Shown: positions 35,543 to 45,109 of the stretch, one piece after another
Layout: each line of letters begins with the position of its first letter
How positions within the stretch are numbered: the stretch's first letter is position 1
Assembly (NCBI RefSeq): GCF_001422045.1
Contig: NZ_LMLW01000008.1
Coordinates: forward strand, 160,292-224,291
Direction of reading: 5' to 3'
DNA: 64,000 bases
Source: Sphingomonas sp. Leaf242
GTDB taxonomy: Bacteria; Pseudomonadota; Alphaproteobacteria; Sphingomonadales; Sphingomonadaceae
The notes under the pieces: model-generated
What the model saw: only the letters and a program-made list of their open reading frames with translations
Told to the model about the DNA's origin: nothing
Databases searched by the model: none
Made by a program: the position numbers and the translations under genes

Positions 35543-38500
35543 TCGGCTCGTCGGCTTCGCGCTCGCGAAGCGTTTCATCATGGCGCTGCTGGCGATCCTG
35601 ATCGCGATCTTCGGCTATTATTCCTGGTCCCAGCTCGCGGTCGAGGCCTATCCCGACATCGCCGATACCAGTTCACAGGTGATCGCCCAATCTCCCGGGC
35701 TCGCCGCGGAGGAGATGGAGCAGCAGGTCACCGTGCCGCTGGAGCGCGCGTTGAACGGCACGCCCGGCCTCGCGATGATGCGCTCCCGCACCGCCTTCGG
35801 CCTGACGCTCATCACGGTGGTCTTCAAGGACGGCGTCGAAGGCTATTGGGCGCGTCAGCGGCTGCAGGAGCGGATCGCCGCGGCCGATCTGCCCGAGGGC
35901 GTCGAGGCCGGACTCGATGATTTCACGTCGCCGATCGGCGAGGTCTATCGCTACACGCTCGAGAGCGACACGAAGTCGCTGCGCGAGCTGTCCGAGATCC
36001 AGCGCTGGACGGTCATCCCCGCGCTACGCGGCATCGATGGCATCGCCAACGTCAACAATTTCGGCGGTATCACCACGCAGTATCAGCTCGAGATCGATCC
36101 AGCTGCGCTGTCGCGCTACGGGATCGCCTTGAAGGACGTCACCGATGCGATCGGTGCCAACAACGCGAACGCGGGCGGCAGCGTCGTGAACCGCGGAGAG
36201 CTCGGCTATGTCGTGCGCGGTATCGGCCGGCTCCGGACGCTCGACGATATCGGCGCGATCACCGTCAAGACGAAGGACGGTACGCCCGTCCGTGTCGCGG
36301 ATCTCGGCACTCTGAAACTCGGCAACCAGGAACGTCACGGCATCCTCGGCAAGGACTACAACAACGACTCGATCGAAGGAATCGCGCTTCTGCTGAAGGG
36401 CGCCAATGCCGGGCCGGTGCTGGATGCGCTCCACGCCAAGGTCGATCGGCTCAATGCCGCGCTGAAGGCGCAGGACGTGCGGATCGTGCCCTATATCGAT
36501 CGCAGCAACCTGATCGACGCGACGATCCACAAGGTCTCGCACACCGTCTTCCTGGGAATCGGCCTCGTCGTCTTCGTGCTGATCCTGTTCCTCGGAAGTG
36601 CACGCGCCGCGCTGATCGTCGCGGTGGTGATACCGTTCGCCATGCTCGTCGCGTTCGCACTGATGTACCTGACCGGCGTGTCTGCGAACCTGCTGTCACT
36701 CGGCGCGATCGATTTCGGTATCCTCGTGGACGGCGCGATCGTGATGACCGAAGCGATCCTGCGCCGTCGCGAGGCGGACCCCGACGCGGTGCTGAGCGAA
36801 CAGGACGTCCGCCAGGCCGCAGTATCCGTCGCGCGGCCGATCTTCTTCGCGACGCTCATCATCATCGCCGCGTATCTCCCGCTGTTCGCGTTCCAGCGCG
36901 TCGAGGCCAAGCTGTTCTCGCCAATGGCCTATGCGGTCGGCTATTCGCTGCTCGGCGCGCTCGTCCTGTCGCTGACCCTGGTGCCGGCGCTGGCCTATAT
37001 GATGCTGCGCAAGCCCCGGCGGATCGTCCACAACCCGGTCCTCATGCGCGCCGAGACGGGCTATCGCCGGTCGCTCGCCGCGCTCATCGCGCGCCCGCGG
37101 ATCGCGGTTGCGACCGTGTTGGTCGCCGCGGTTGCGGTGGTCGGGCTCGGCGCGACGGTCGGTCGGGAATATCTGCCCGAACTCGACGAAGGGTCGCTCT
37201 GGCTCCAGGTCTCGATGCCCGCGGGGATTTCCCTGGATACCGCAAAACGGATGGCGGGCGACCTGCGTGCCGAGGTGTTGAGCTTCCCCGAAGTGTCGTA
37301 CATGGTCACGCAGACCGGGCGTAACGACGACGGCACGGATCCCTTCACGCCGTCGCATATCGAGTCGAGCGTCGGCCTGAAACCGTACGACACCTGGCCC
37401 GACCATGAGAGCAAGGACGAACTCGTTCGACGGATGAACGCGCGGCTATCGCGGTTGCCCGGCTATCAGATCGGTTTCAGCCAACCGATGATCGATGGCG
37501 TCAACGACAAGATCTCCGGTGCGCACAGCGCACTCGTGGTCAAGGTCTTCGGCGAGGACCTGAAGGAAGGTCGGCGGATCGCGCAGGACATCGTCAGCGT
37601 GCTGCAGTCGGTGCGCGGCTCCTACGGCGTGGCGATCGATCAGGAGCCGCCCCTGCCCCAGGTCGTCGTCAAGGTCGATCGCAGCGCCCTGGCCCGCTAC
37701 GGCATCAGCATCGCCGACGTGAACGACCTGCTGGCGACCGCGGTCGGTGGACAGGGCTTCTCGCAGATCTTCGTCGGCGAGCGGGTGTACGACCTGGCGG
37801 TGCGCTTTCCGGCTGCCGCGCGGGATACGGTGGAGCATCTGGGCGACCTCGTCCTGACCACGACCAGCGGGGCGCATGTCCCGCTCTCCTCGGTCGCCAC
37901 GATCGGCTATCAGGCGGGCGAAAGCACGATCACGCGCGAACTGACGCGCCGCCATCTCACCGTGAAGCTGGACTATCGCGACCGTGACCTGACCAGCTTC
38001 CTTGCCGAGGCCCAGTCCAAGATCGCCTCGCAGGTAAAATACGATCACAGCAGGTTCGAGCTGACCTTCGGTGGCCAGTTCGAGAACCAGCGGCGGGCCG
38101 AGGCGCGGTTGCGCATCATCTTCGGCATCGTCGCGGCGCTGATGCTGATCCTGCTCTATTCGCTGTTCGGCGTGTTCCGCTACGCGCTGCTGGTGCTGGG
38201 CCTCGTACCGCTCGCGGCATTGGGAGGACTGATCGCGCTGCATCTGACAGGGGTGACGCTGAATGTCGCATCGGCGGTAGGGTTCATCGCGCTGTTCGGC
38301 GTCGCGGTGCAGAACGGGATCATTATGGTGTCGAACCTGAACGCGGCGCGAAGCCGCGGGTTGGCACTGATCGACGCGGTGATCGAGGGCGCGGCCGAGC
38401 GGCTTCGCCCCGTGCTGACCACCGCGACCGTGGCAACCGTCGGGATGCTGCCGGCTGCGCTCGCCACCGGCGTCGGCAGCGACGTGCAGCGCGGGATCGG

Positions 38501-38651
38501 TACGGTCGTGGTCGGAGGGCTCGTCCTGACGACCTTCCTGACGCTGTTCCTGATCCCGGCGCTCTACTTCCTGATCGAGCGGCGCGTCGAGGCGAAGGCC
38601 TCCGCTGCGCCACGTCCTTCCGCCGATCCCGTGCTGGAGCCTTCGCTATGA
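35535..38651 (+). CDS. CusA/CzcA-family heavy-metal efflux RND transporter
   Basis: 1038-residue inner-membrane proton-driven pump. Twelve membrane helices in two halves with large periplasmic loops. The proton-relay/metal signature of HME-RND proteins is present in TM4: GAIDFGILVDGAIVMTEA, with D393, D399 and E406. This DFGxxxDGA form is that of divalent-cation (Co/Zn/Cd/Ni) pumps, not the Cu/Ag type. The operon order adaptor-pump-channel is complete and all three genes overlap. It follows mgtA directly, so divalent-cation homeostasis is a common theme. Confidence 0.94.
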   Translation: MIDRLVGFALAKRFIMALLAILIAIFGYYSWSQLAVEAYPDIADTSSQVIAQSPGLAAEEMEQQVTVPLERALNGTPGLAMMRSRTAFGLTLITVVFKDGVEGYWARQRLQERIAAADLPEGVEAGLDDFTSPIGEVYRYTLESDTKSLRELSEIQRWTVIPALRGIDGIANVNNFGGITTQYQLEIDPAALSRYGIALKDVTDAIGANNANAGGSVVNRGELGYVVRGIGRLRTLDDIGAITVKTKDGTPVRVADLGTLKLGNQERHGILGKDYNNDSIEGIALLLKGANAGPVLDALHAKVDRLNAALKAQDVRIVPYIDRSNLIDATIHKVSHTVFLGIGLVVFVLILFLGSARAALIVAVVIPFAMLVAFALMYLTGVSANLLSLGAIDFGILVDGAIVMTEAILRRREADPDAVLSEQDVRQAAVSVARPIFFATLIIIAAYLPLFAFQRVEAKLFSPMAYAVGYSLLGALVLSLTLVPALAYMMLRKPRRIVHNPVLMRAETGYRRSLAALIARPRIAVATVLVAAVAVVGLGATVGREYLPELDEGSLWLQVSMPAGISLDTAKRMAGDLRAEVLSFPEVSYMVTQTGRNDDGTDPFTPSHIESSVGLKPYDTWPDHESKDELVRRMNARLSRLPGYQIGFSQPMIDGVNDKISGAHSALVVKVFGEDLKEGRRIAQDIVSVLQSVRGSYGVAIDQEPPLPQVVVKVDRSALARYGISIADVNDLLATAVGGQGFSQIFVGERVYDLAVRFPAAARDTVEHLGDLVLTTTSGAHVPLSSVATIGYQAGESTITRELTRRHLTVKLDYRDRDLTSFLAEAQSKIASQVKYDHSRFELTFGGQFENQRRAEARLRIIFGIVAALMLILLYSLFGVFRYALLVLGLVPLAALGGLIALHLTGVTLNVASAVGFIALFGVAVQNGIIMVSNLNAARSRGLALIDAVIEGAAERLRPVLTTATVATVGMLPAALATGVGSDVQRGIGTVVVGGLVLTTFLTLFLIPALYFLIERRVEAKASAAPRPSADPVLEPSL

Positions 38652-40132
38652 CACTCCGATCCCTCCCCCTGCCCGTCATGCTGCTGGCCACTCTCTCGGG
38701 CTGTGCCGTCGGTCCGCGCTACGTGCGGCCCGAACTGCCGCGGACGGACCGCTATACGTCTGCCCCGCTCCCCGTTCAGACGACCGCCACGGCGATCCCG
38801 ATCGGCGACGCGCAACGCTTTCTGATCGGCGCGCGCCCACAGGCAAAATGGTGGACCGCATTTGGTTCGCCGGACCTCGATCGGCTCGTCGCGCAGGCCT
38901 TCGCGGCCAACCCGGACGTCGAGGCGGCCCAAGCGGCCTTGCGAGCGGCGCGGGAGACCTATCGCGCCGAACGCGGTGCGCTGTTGCCGACCGTGACGGC
39001 GGGCGCGACCGCGAACCGCCAGCGCGTGGCATCCGAGATCGCGTCGCCGCAAAGCTCCGGCGCGTCGATCTTCAATGTCTACACCGGGCAGTTGAGCGTC
39101 GGTTACACCCCCGACCTGTTCGGGGGCGTCCGACGGACGATCGAATCCGCTGCGGCGCAGCGCGATGCCCAACGCTTCACGGTGGAGGCGACCTATCTCA
39201 CGCTTGCCGCCAACGTCGTGAACGCGGCGCTTCAGGAGGCGCAATTACGCGGACAGCTGGCGGTAACGCTCGATCTGGCGGACCAGCAACGCCGTCTGCG
39301 CGCGCTGATCCAGCGCCAGTTCGAACTCGGATCCATTCCGCGCGGCGACGTCGTCGCCCAGGATGCGGCACTGGCACAGACCGAGGCGTTGTTGCCCGAT
39401 CTGCGTCGGCAACTCGCACAGCAGCGCAATGCGCTTGCCGTGCTGCTTGGGCGTCCACCCCGGGATCAGCCAGAGGCCATCTTCACGCTGGCGTCGTTCG
39501 CCTTGCCAACCGAGTTGCCGGTAAGCCTGCCCGCGCAGTTGCTGGAGCAGCGCCCCGATATCGGGCTCGCCGAGGCAAATATACGCGCGCTCAACGCACA
39601 ATACGGCGTCGCGATCGCCGCCCGCCTGCCCAGCCTCACCCTCAGCGCGGATTCCGGCCTGGTCGGCGAAACATTCTCCGCGCTGACCGGACCCGGCGGT
39701 TTCTTCTATAACCTGACGGCGGGGCTGCTCCAGCCGATCTTCGATGGCGGCACGCTGGCGAGACGTGCTCGGGCGGCGCGTGCTTTGCGCGATCAGGCTG
39801 CCGCGCAATACAGGAGCGCGGTGCTGACGGCGTTCCAGAACGTGGCCGACACGCTCGAGGCGATCCGCGCGAACGGCGATCTTCTGGCGGCGCAGACGCG
39901 TGCCGAAACCTCCGCAGCCGGCAGCCTGACGATCGCAAAGAGCCGGGCGGCACTCGGCGACGTCGACAACACCTACCTGATCCAGGCGCAGGCGACGTAT
40001 CTCCAGGCCCGGCTCGGCGTCATCCAGGCGCAGACCGGGCGGCTGAGCAATACCGTAGCGCTGTTTCAGGCGATGGGGGGCGATTGGCAACATCCCGCTG
40101 CTGGTGAATCAGTCGTCCCACGGAACCCGTGA
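38648..40132 (+). CDS. RND efflux outer-membrane channel (NodT/OprM family)
   Basis: 494-residue outer-membrane factor with lipobox LSGC at the N-terminus, then the family entry sequence GPRYVRPELP and KWWTAFGSPDLDRLV. Two repeats of the TolC-type fold follow (with ANPDVEAAQAALRAARETY in the first and LEQRPDIGLAEANIRALN in the second). ATG overlaps the pump stop (ATGA). The stop overlaps the ATG of an mgtC relic (TGATG). Confidence 0.93.
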   Translation: MTLRSLPLPVMLLATLSGCAVGPRYVRPELPRTDRYTSAPLPVQTTATAIPIGDAQRFLIGARPQAKWWTAFGSPDLDRLVAQAFAANPDVEAAQAALRAARETYRAERGALLPTVTAGATANRQRVASEIASPQSSGASIFNVYTGQLSVGYTPDLFGGVRRTIESAAAQRDAQRFTVEATYLTLAANVVNAALQEAQLRGQLAVTLDLADQQRRLRALIQRQFELGSIPRGDVVAQDAALAQTEALLPDLRRQLAQQRNALAVLLGRPPRDQPEAIFTLASFALPTELPVSLPAQLLEQRPDIGLAEANIRALNAQYGVAIAARLPSLTLSADSGLVGETFSALTGPGGFFYNLTAGLLQPIFDGGTLARRARAARALRDQAAAQYRSAVLTAFQNVADTLEAIRANGDLLAAQTRAETSAAGSLTIAKSRAALGDVDNTYLIQAQATYLQARLGVIQAQTGRLSNTVALFQAMGGDWQHPAAGESVVPRNP

Positions 40133-40536
40133 TGGTCGATTTGGATGTCCCCGCCCTGACGGTCACCTTCGCATCTCTCGCGACGGCCTTCGTACTGGGC
40201 ACGCGAACCGCGGAACTTCGTATCAACGTCCTGGTCGCCTTAGGGCCGGCAGCCTTCGTCGATCTCGGCCTCCGGACGGCGGGACAGGGCTAGACCGAAG
40301 CGCTGTACCGCGTACACGTCGTGTGTCCCGTCGAGCAGGTCGCGATGGCACGCGACATTCTCTACGACGAGCGCGAGTTGCAACACTATCCGATGCGCGA
40401 GATCGAGACGATGGCCGGGGGCGAAGCCTCCGTCGAACGCGGTGCGATCCTCTTGCCGACCAGCGCGCATGTTACCGAACTGGACGTCATTGTCGCTCAT
40501 CTGGGTAGGTGCGCAGGGATCATCGCTTGCCGGGTG
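40132..40536 (+). pseudogene. mgtC/sapB-family relic with internal deletion and stop
   Basis: ATG 40132 opens 53 codons resembling the N-terminal membrane part of MgtC (FVLGTRTAELRINVLVALGPAAFVDLGLR, cf. the LGREREL-RTHxLVALGAALF region of the family) and ends at TAG 40291-40293. Reading on in the same frame gives a C-terminal MgtC-like domain (ALYRVHVVCPVEQVAMARDI... to HLGRCAGIIACRV). The rest of the membrane domain is missing. MgtC-family proteins work with Mg2+ transport, so this fits the linked mgtA. The end overlaps the VOC gene on the other strand. Confidence 0.65.
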
Positions 40537-40919
40537 AAAGGTTCGATCAGATCCCATCGGTTGCCGTAGAGGTCTTCGAAGAAGGCCACGGTGCCGTATG
40601 GCTCATGGCGAGGCGCCTCGACGAAGCGGATACCCTGTTCCGTGTAGGCGAAGTAGTCACGGGTGAAGTCTTCTGTTTCGAGAAACAGGAACACGCGCCC
40701 GCCGCTTTGATCGCCGATTGCCCTACGTTGCCGGTCGCCGACAGCCTTCGCTAGTAGCAGTCCGCTCGCCGCGCCATACGGTGCGACCACCACCCATCGC
40801 TTGTCATCTGTCAGCGCGGTATCTTCACGCAACTCGAAGCCAAGCTTTCCGACGAAGAAGGCGAGAGCGGTCTCGTATTCGTCGACGAGGAGGGCGGTCA
40901 GGTTCAAGCGCTGGGGCAT
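40497..40919 (-). CDS. VOC-family (glyoxalase/bleomycin-resistance fold) protein
   Basis: 140 residues from ATG 40919. Beta-alpha-beta-beta-beta modules: NLTALLVDEYETALAFFVGKLGFELRED and the C-terminal FFEDLYGNRWDLIEP (with the metal-ligand-type Glu) are characteristic. Metal ligands partly present; enzyme or binding role not assignable. Its 3' end overlaps the mgtC relic on the opposite strand by 40 nt, implying the relic is no longer under selection there. Confidence 0.85.
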   Translation of the reverse strand: MPQRLNLTALLVDEYETALAFFVGKLGFELREDTALTDDKRWVVVAPYGAASGLLLAKAVGDRQRRAIGDQSGGRVFLFLETEDFTRDYFAYTEQGIRFVEAPRHEPYGTVAFFEDLYGNRWDLIEPFTRQAMIPAHLPR

Positions 40920-41041
40920 CCAGTGAACCTGCGCCAATATCGACGTCGCGCCAACGCCCGCTCCCACCCCGCATGGTCAAACGGCAACTTGACCGAAACC
41001 GGCCGTTGACGAGTTTGCCCTCAGACGACATAGGCGCCGCA

Positions 41042-41107
41042 ACGGCGATGGATTTCCGCCAGGCTATTCGGCCGAACCGCCCTCGCAAGGGCCGATGATT
41101 CCTACCA
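41042..41107 (+). ncRNA. Fluoride riboswitch (crcB motif)
   Basis: GGCGATGGATTTCCGCC (from 41044), then GAACCGCCC, a short loop and GGGCCGATGATTCCTAC match the crcB-motif consensus GGNGAUG...CGCC-AACCGCC-loop-GGNYGAUG-NNCCUAC in order and spacing. A small extra hairpin (GGC TATTC GGCC) lies in the linker. It is 27 nt upstream of the ClC gene start and should switch that gene on when fluoride binds. Confidence 0.85.
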
Positions 41108-41134
41108 AGCGCCGCAAGGCAGCAAGGAGGAATC

Positions 41135-42490
41135 GTGCACGCGACGTTTCGTAATCTCTATAACGACCTGAATGTGGCGGCGTTTGTCCGCGATCGTCAC
41201 GACCATGCCGTGTCGGTGATGCGCTGGGCGCTTATTCTGGTGCCGATGGCCGCACTCGTTGGCACGCTCTGTGCGGCATTTCTATGGAGCCTCGACGCGG
41301 TTACACGCCTGCGGTTCGCATCGCCCTGGCTGCTCTACCTGCTGCCGGTAGGCGGCTTCGTGGTAGGGCTGCTGTACCATCTGACCGGTCGTTCGGTGGA
41401 GGGCGGCAACAACCTCATCGTCGAGCAAATCCACGAACCGGGCGGCGGGGTGCCGTTGCGGATGGCACCACTCATCTTCCTTGGCACGGTAGTGACGCAT
41501 CTGTTCGGCGGTTCGGCCGGACGGGAAGGCACCGCCGTCCAGTTGGGCGGCAGTCTCGCCAGCGGCGTTGATCGGGCGCTCAAGCTCGATGCGGACGGCA
41601 CCCGCATCCTGCTGATGGGCGGAATCGCGGCCGGGTTCGGCGCGGTGTTCGGCACGCCGATCGCGGGCGCAGTGTTCGCGCTGGAGGTGCTGGCAATCGG
41701 ACGCGTCGAATATCGCGCGCTGGTGCCGTGCCTCGTCGCGGCGCTGGTCGGTGACTGGATGTGCCTCGCATGGGGCATTCATCACGGGGTGTACCGGATC
41801 GCCACGCTGGTGCCGGTCGATGCACTGCTCGTCGCCAAAGCCGGCATCGCCGGGGTGGCGTTCGGGTTGGTCGGTCTCGTCTTCGCGGAAGCCAATCATG
41901 CGCTGGGTGGGTGGCTTAAGCGGATCGTTCCCTATGGCCCGCTGCGCCCGGTCCTTGGCGGGATCGCGGTCATCGCGCTCGTCCACCTGTTCGGCACGCG
42001 CGACTATCTCGGTCTCGGCACGCTGTCGCCGACACCTGACGGCCTCACCCTCGCCAGCTTCTTCGGCCCTGAGACGCATCCGTGGAGTTGGGCGCTCAAA
42101 CTGCTGTTCACCGTCATCACGCTCAGTGCCGGCTTCAAGGGCGGCGAGGTCACTCCGCTGTTCTTCATCGGCGCGGCGCTCGGCAATGCGCTTGCCCCTA
42201 TGTTCGGCGTGCCGACCGGCGTGTTCGCAGCGATCGGGTTCGTCGCGCTGTTCGCTGGGGCCGCCAATACACCGCTCGCCTGCACCTTCATGGGGATCGA
42301 GCTGTTCGGCGCTGCCTATGCGGTGCCGATCGCAGTGGCCTGCTTCGTCGCCTACTTCTGCTCGGGTCACAACGGCATCTACCTGTCGCAGCGCGTCGCC
42401 GTGCCGAAGGTGACGGCGACCGGCCTTACCCCGAATGCCACCCTGCGCGAAGTGCGGGCGCATCGTGCCGCGCGTCGCCCGCGCTCTTGA
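41135..42490 (+). CDS. CLC-F type fluoride/proton antiporter (EriC-F)
   Basis: 451-residue ClC-superfamily membrane transporter from GTG 41135 with perfect AAGGAGG upstream. Two sequence features mark the fluoride-specific branch: GGNNLIVEQ (residues ~90-98) replaces the chloride-selective GSGIP, and GREGT (129-133) replaces GREGP. No CBS domains. It exports F- and so confers fluoride resistance. A fluoride riboswitch lies directly upstream, strongly supporting the assignment. Confidence 0.92.
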   Translation: MHATFRNLYNDLNVAAFVRDRHDHAVSVMRWALILVPMAALVGTLCAAFLWSLDAVTRLRFASPWLLYLLPVGGFVVGLLYHLTGRSVEGGNNLIVEQIHEPGGGVPLRMAPLIFLGTVVTHLFGGSAGREGTAVQLGGSLASGVDRALKLDADGTRILLMGGIAAGFGAVFGTPIAGAVFALEVLAIGRVEYRALVPCLVAALVGDWMCLAWGIHHGVYRIATLVPVDALLVAKAGIAGVAFGLVGLVFAEANHALGGWLKRIVPYGPLRPVLGGIAVIALVHLFGTRDYLGLGTLSPTPDGLTLASFFGPETHPWSWALKLLFTVITLSAGFKGGEVTPLFFIGAALGNALAPMFGVPTGVFAAIGFVALFAGAANTPLACTFMGIELFGAAYAVPIAVACFVAYFCSGHNGIYLSQRVAVPKVTATGLTPNATLREVRAHRAARRPRS

Positions 42491-42658
42491 TCCCCGCACC
42501 GATCGAAGGTCTGTCCATGCCCAATCGTTTCACCGTCCAGCATCGCGAAATAGGGGTGCGGCCCGAGCCGAAAGCCGCAGAAAAGCGTGGTTGTGGCGGA
42601 GGGGTTATCCAGCGAATCGCGGGATGGGGACATCAACGCCGCCTGCTCGGCTCCATGC

Positions 42659-42997
42659 TCATGAACAATCAATCTTCGTTGATATCGTCAGCTTTTTGCC
42701 GACGTTTGAATCCCACGTGCGGCTGATAACGACCTTCCCGCCACGATTGAACATGATCGTTGTTGTCTGAGAACCACCGGAAGGGCTTGAACCGCCTGTC
42801 ACGATACCTGTCTCCACCGTTTGACCGGCCGGACAGGTCGCACCCTCAGCCGCGAGCAGGGGGCGGATTTTTTTGTATATCGCTGCCGCCTGTCGTTGAC
42901 TGAGCTTACCTGGAAGATCGCCCACGGCCATTGCAGGGGCCGCAATTGAAAGTGCCAGAGCTGCGGCGAAGACGACCGCGATAGGCTTGATGGTCAT
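42659..42997 (-). CDS. Secreted hypothetical protein
   Basis: 112 residues with a clear signal peptide (MTIKPIAVVFAAALALSIAAPAMA, cleavage about 24). The mature part has KLSQRQAAAIYKKIRPLLAAEG, then a Gly/Ser-rich link and a C-terminal beta segment (TTTIMFNRGGKVVISRTW) and two cysteines (C55-, C111-type positions) that could form a disulfide. No family recognised. No operon partner. Confidence 0.65.
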   Translation of the reverse strand: MTIKPIAVVFAAALALSIAAPAMAVGDLPGKLSQRQAAAIYKKIRPLLAAEGATCPAGQTVETGIVTGGSSPSGGSQTTTIMFNRGGKVVISRTWDSNVGKKLTISTKIDCS

Positions 42998-43148
42998 GCT
43001 GTTTCCAACGCCTCGAATGACTGGTTGCCGATCATTGTCATCGAACGATGGCCCGAACGTGAACGGCTGCTTTCGAATGAGGCAGGCCGGCTAAAGTCGA
43101 ATGCGGGCACAACTGGCCCACGCTCGATTGGTTCACGCAGCGGGAGGT

Positions 43149-43619
43149 GTCATCGGGAAATCAGGAGGGTCGATGTCGCGGACGCACATAGTCGACCCTG
43201 TGCATCCAGCAGTCTAGCTTCGGAAAAAGCAGCGCGGCGCCCTAAGGAAATCATCTTGCCCTCGGCACGCACTGGTCCGCTCGCCTCGCTCAAGGCCGAT
43301 GATACGACACCTTGAGTTCCAATGTCGTAAACCCCTGACCCGCCAGCAGGCTGGAATGGACCGCGGCGCCGCAGGCGCTGTCGAGCAATGTCGCCGCATA
43401 GCCGCCATGCACCGATCCGATCGGGTTGTAGACCTTGCGCGACGGCGAACCCTCGAACACCACACGGCCACGCTCGAGTTCGACCAGAACGATATCCAGC
43501 GCCTCGTGGATCGGCAGGTGAACCTTGGCTGCCGTCAAAGCTGCAAGCTGGTCATGGCCATCAAGTTGGCGTGATCGATCAAGATGTTCATACGCGGACG
43601 CTTCCGGGAGTAATCTCAG
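43149..43619 (-). pseudogene. Frameshifted PaaI-family (hotdog) thioesterase
   Basis: From ~43619 the minus-strand frame reads LDGHDQLAALTAAKVHL, then the hotdog core ERGRVVFEGSPSRKVYNPIG and SVHGGYAATLLDSACGAAV, ending at TGA 43290-43292 after KVSYHRP. One base earlier in phase the reading continues LSEASGPVRAEGKMISLGRR and RAAFSEARLLDAQGRL to TGA 43149-43151, exactly the missing C-terminal half. A single-base deletion near 43293 explains this. The start codon is also missing (only CTG/TTG). It lies next to an integrase relic at tRNA-Ser. Confidence 0.8.
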
Positions 43620-43654
43620 TCATCCTGACGCGTGGATCATCTGGATCACCCGTA

Positions 43655-43789
43655 TTAATATAAGTCGGCCGGACCGCGCCAAGAACGGAAGCCGGCGGTC
43701 GTCACGAACATGCGAAGCCCCCGGGCATCGGACAACTTGTAGCTCTTGTTTGCCGCCTTGGCCTGACGGCAGCATAATTCGGTCAGCAC
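43655..43789 (-). pseudogene. Tyrosine-integrase N-terminal fragment (DUF4102 type)
   Basis: GTG 43789 opens 44 codons, VLTELCCRQAKAANKSYKLS and DARGLRMFVTTAGFRSWR, which match the arm-binding N-terminal domain of P4/phage-type integrases (LTDxxCRxAKPxxKxYKLSDxxGLYLxVTPxGxKxWR). It then ends at TAA. No catalytic domain follows. It lies 158 nt beyond the 3' end of tRNA-Ser, the usual place for such integrases, so it is the scar of an island integrated there. Confidence 0.75.
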
Positions 43790-43946
43790 TTGATACCCTC
43801 AGAACGTCTTCAGCGTACCCCCAAAATACCCCAACAAGCATGCGCTTGGCTGGGAAACTATGGGACCGCGTGAGACTACCGCGCTATGAAAAGCGAGATA
43901 AATCCTAGGCTTCCGAGATGGTGTGATATGCTGTGGGACATTAAAA

Positions 43947-44039
43947 TGGCGGAGACGGAGGGATTCGAACCCTCGGTACCAGTAAACCCGGTACGGCGGT
44001 TTAGCAAACCGCTGGTTTCAGCCACTCACCCACGTCTCC
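43947..44039 (-). tRNA. tRNA-Ser (GCU anticodon)
   Basis: Acceptor stem GGAGACG/CGTCTCC, long variable arm, anticodon loop TTTGCTAA with anticodon GCT, T-arm GGTTCGAATCC and encoded CCA (43947-43949). Its 3' end abuts an integrase relic, so it was an attachment site. Confidence 0.96.
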
Positions 44040-44309
44040 GGCTGCAGCAGATGCGGGGCTATAGCGAGGGTCGTCGCGGGGGGCAACGGCTGTCTTCGCG
44101 TCATTCGCTCTCTTCGTGTCATTCATCGCGAATTCGCCCAAATTCGACACGGCCAGGCGGTTCGTTCATTGCGCGGCAAGGCCGAGGTTGGTTACGCTGG
44201 CCGAGCGAAAGGACCGGGTCGACCGGTCCGATCGGATCGACCATGTCGGGGTCGATGGTTTCAAGGTCGATCGTTTGGTGCCCCGTTTGCGGACGCCGGT
44301 TTGGGGACA

Positions 44310-45104
44310 ATGATCATGCGTGACTTCTGGCTCGGCTTGGGTGCCTTCGCCGCTGCGATGTGTGGAGGCACTGGCGGTGCCGCCGCGCAGGTGCGCACGA
44401 TCGATCCCAATCAGGCGATCGATGGCGACCTCGCGCCGCGCGCCTATACCGCGCCGTCGCGCGCGCAGACGACCACGCAGCCGTCGCGGCCCGCCGATAT
44501 CGATACGCAGGTCCAGTCCGACCCCACGCCCTCCTCGCCCCCGCCGCAGAATTCGGCGTCGCCTCCAACGGCGGACCCGGCCTCGCCGACCGCCCGCGCG
44601 GAAGCGACGACGCAGGCCGCCGACACCTATCAGCGCGATGACCTGCTGGCGGCGGGTGAAGGCGTGTTCGGCAAGGGCGCGGCCGGGCTCGGCGGCATCC
44701 TCGAGAAGATCCTCAAGGACCAGGGCCAGCCCAATGCGTACATCGCCGGGCGCGAGGCGTCGGGCGCGTTCATCCTCGGCGTGCGCTACGGCTCGGGGAT
44801 CATGAGCCACAAGGTCGAGGGCCAGCAGCCGGTCTACTGGACCGGGCCGTCGGTCGGCTTTGACGTCGGCGGCGATGCGAACAAGGTCTTCGTGCTGGTC
44901 TACAACCTCTACGACACCGAGGAACTCTACAAGCGCTTCCCTGCGGTCGAGGGCCGTCTGTACCTGGTCGGAGGGTTCGCCGCGACCTATCTGCGGCGCG
45001 GCAACGTCGTCCTGATCCCGATCCGCCTCGGCGTCGGCTGGCGCGCGGGCGTCAACGTCGGCTACATGAACATCACGCACAAGAGCCGGTGGCTACCGTT
45101 TTAA
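44310..45104 (+). CDS. DUF1134 (EipA-type) periplasmic protein
   Basis: 264 residues. Signal peptide ~1-27 (ending GGAAAQ), a Pro/Ser/Thr-rich linker to ~100, then the DUF1134 domain (DLLAAGEGVFGKGAAGLGGILEKIL, YNLYDTEELYKRFPAVEGRLY, GWRAGVNVGYMNITHKSRW). The family includes Brucella EipA, required for envelope integrity. GTG/ATG choice: ATG 44310, with GGGG upstream, six nt before a second ATG. Followed by a hairpin repeat, so probably monocistronic. Confidence 0.9.
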   Translation: MIMRDFWLGLGAFAAAMCGGTGGAAAQVRTIDPNQAIDGDLAPRAYTAPSRAQTTTQPSRPADIDTQVQSDPTPSSPPPQNSASPPTADPASPTARAEATTQAADTYQRDDLLAAGEGVFGKGAAGLGGILEKILKDQGQPNAYIAGREASGAFILGVRYGSGIMSHKVEGQQPVYWTGPSVGFDVGGDANKVFVLVYNLYDTEELYKRFPAVEGRLYLVGGFAATYLRRGNVVLIPIRLGVGWRAGVNVGYMNITHKSRWLPF

Positions 45105-45109
45105 GCGAA

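Noticed and set aside
43655..43789. A functional integrase
   Set aside because: Only the N-terminal arm-binding part remains; no catalytic Arg/His/Tyr region follows in any frame.
43886..44323. Plus-strand ORF containing MAETEGFEPSV
   Set aside because: It is the reverse of the tRNA-Ser gene; a familiar spurious translation next to tRNAs.
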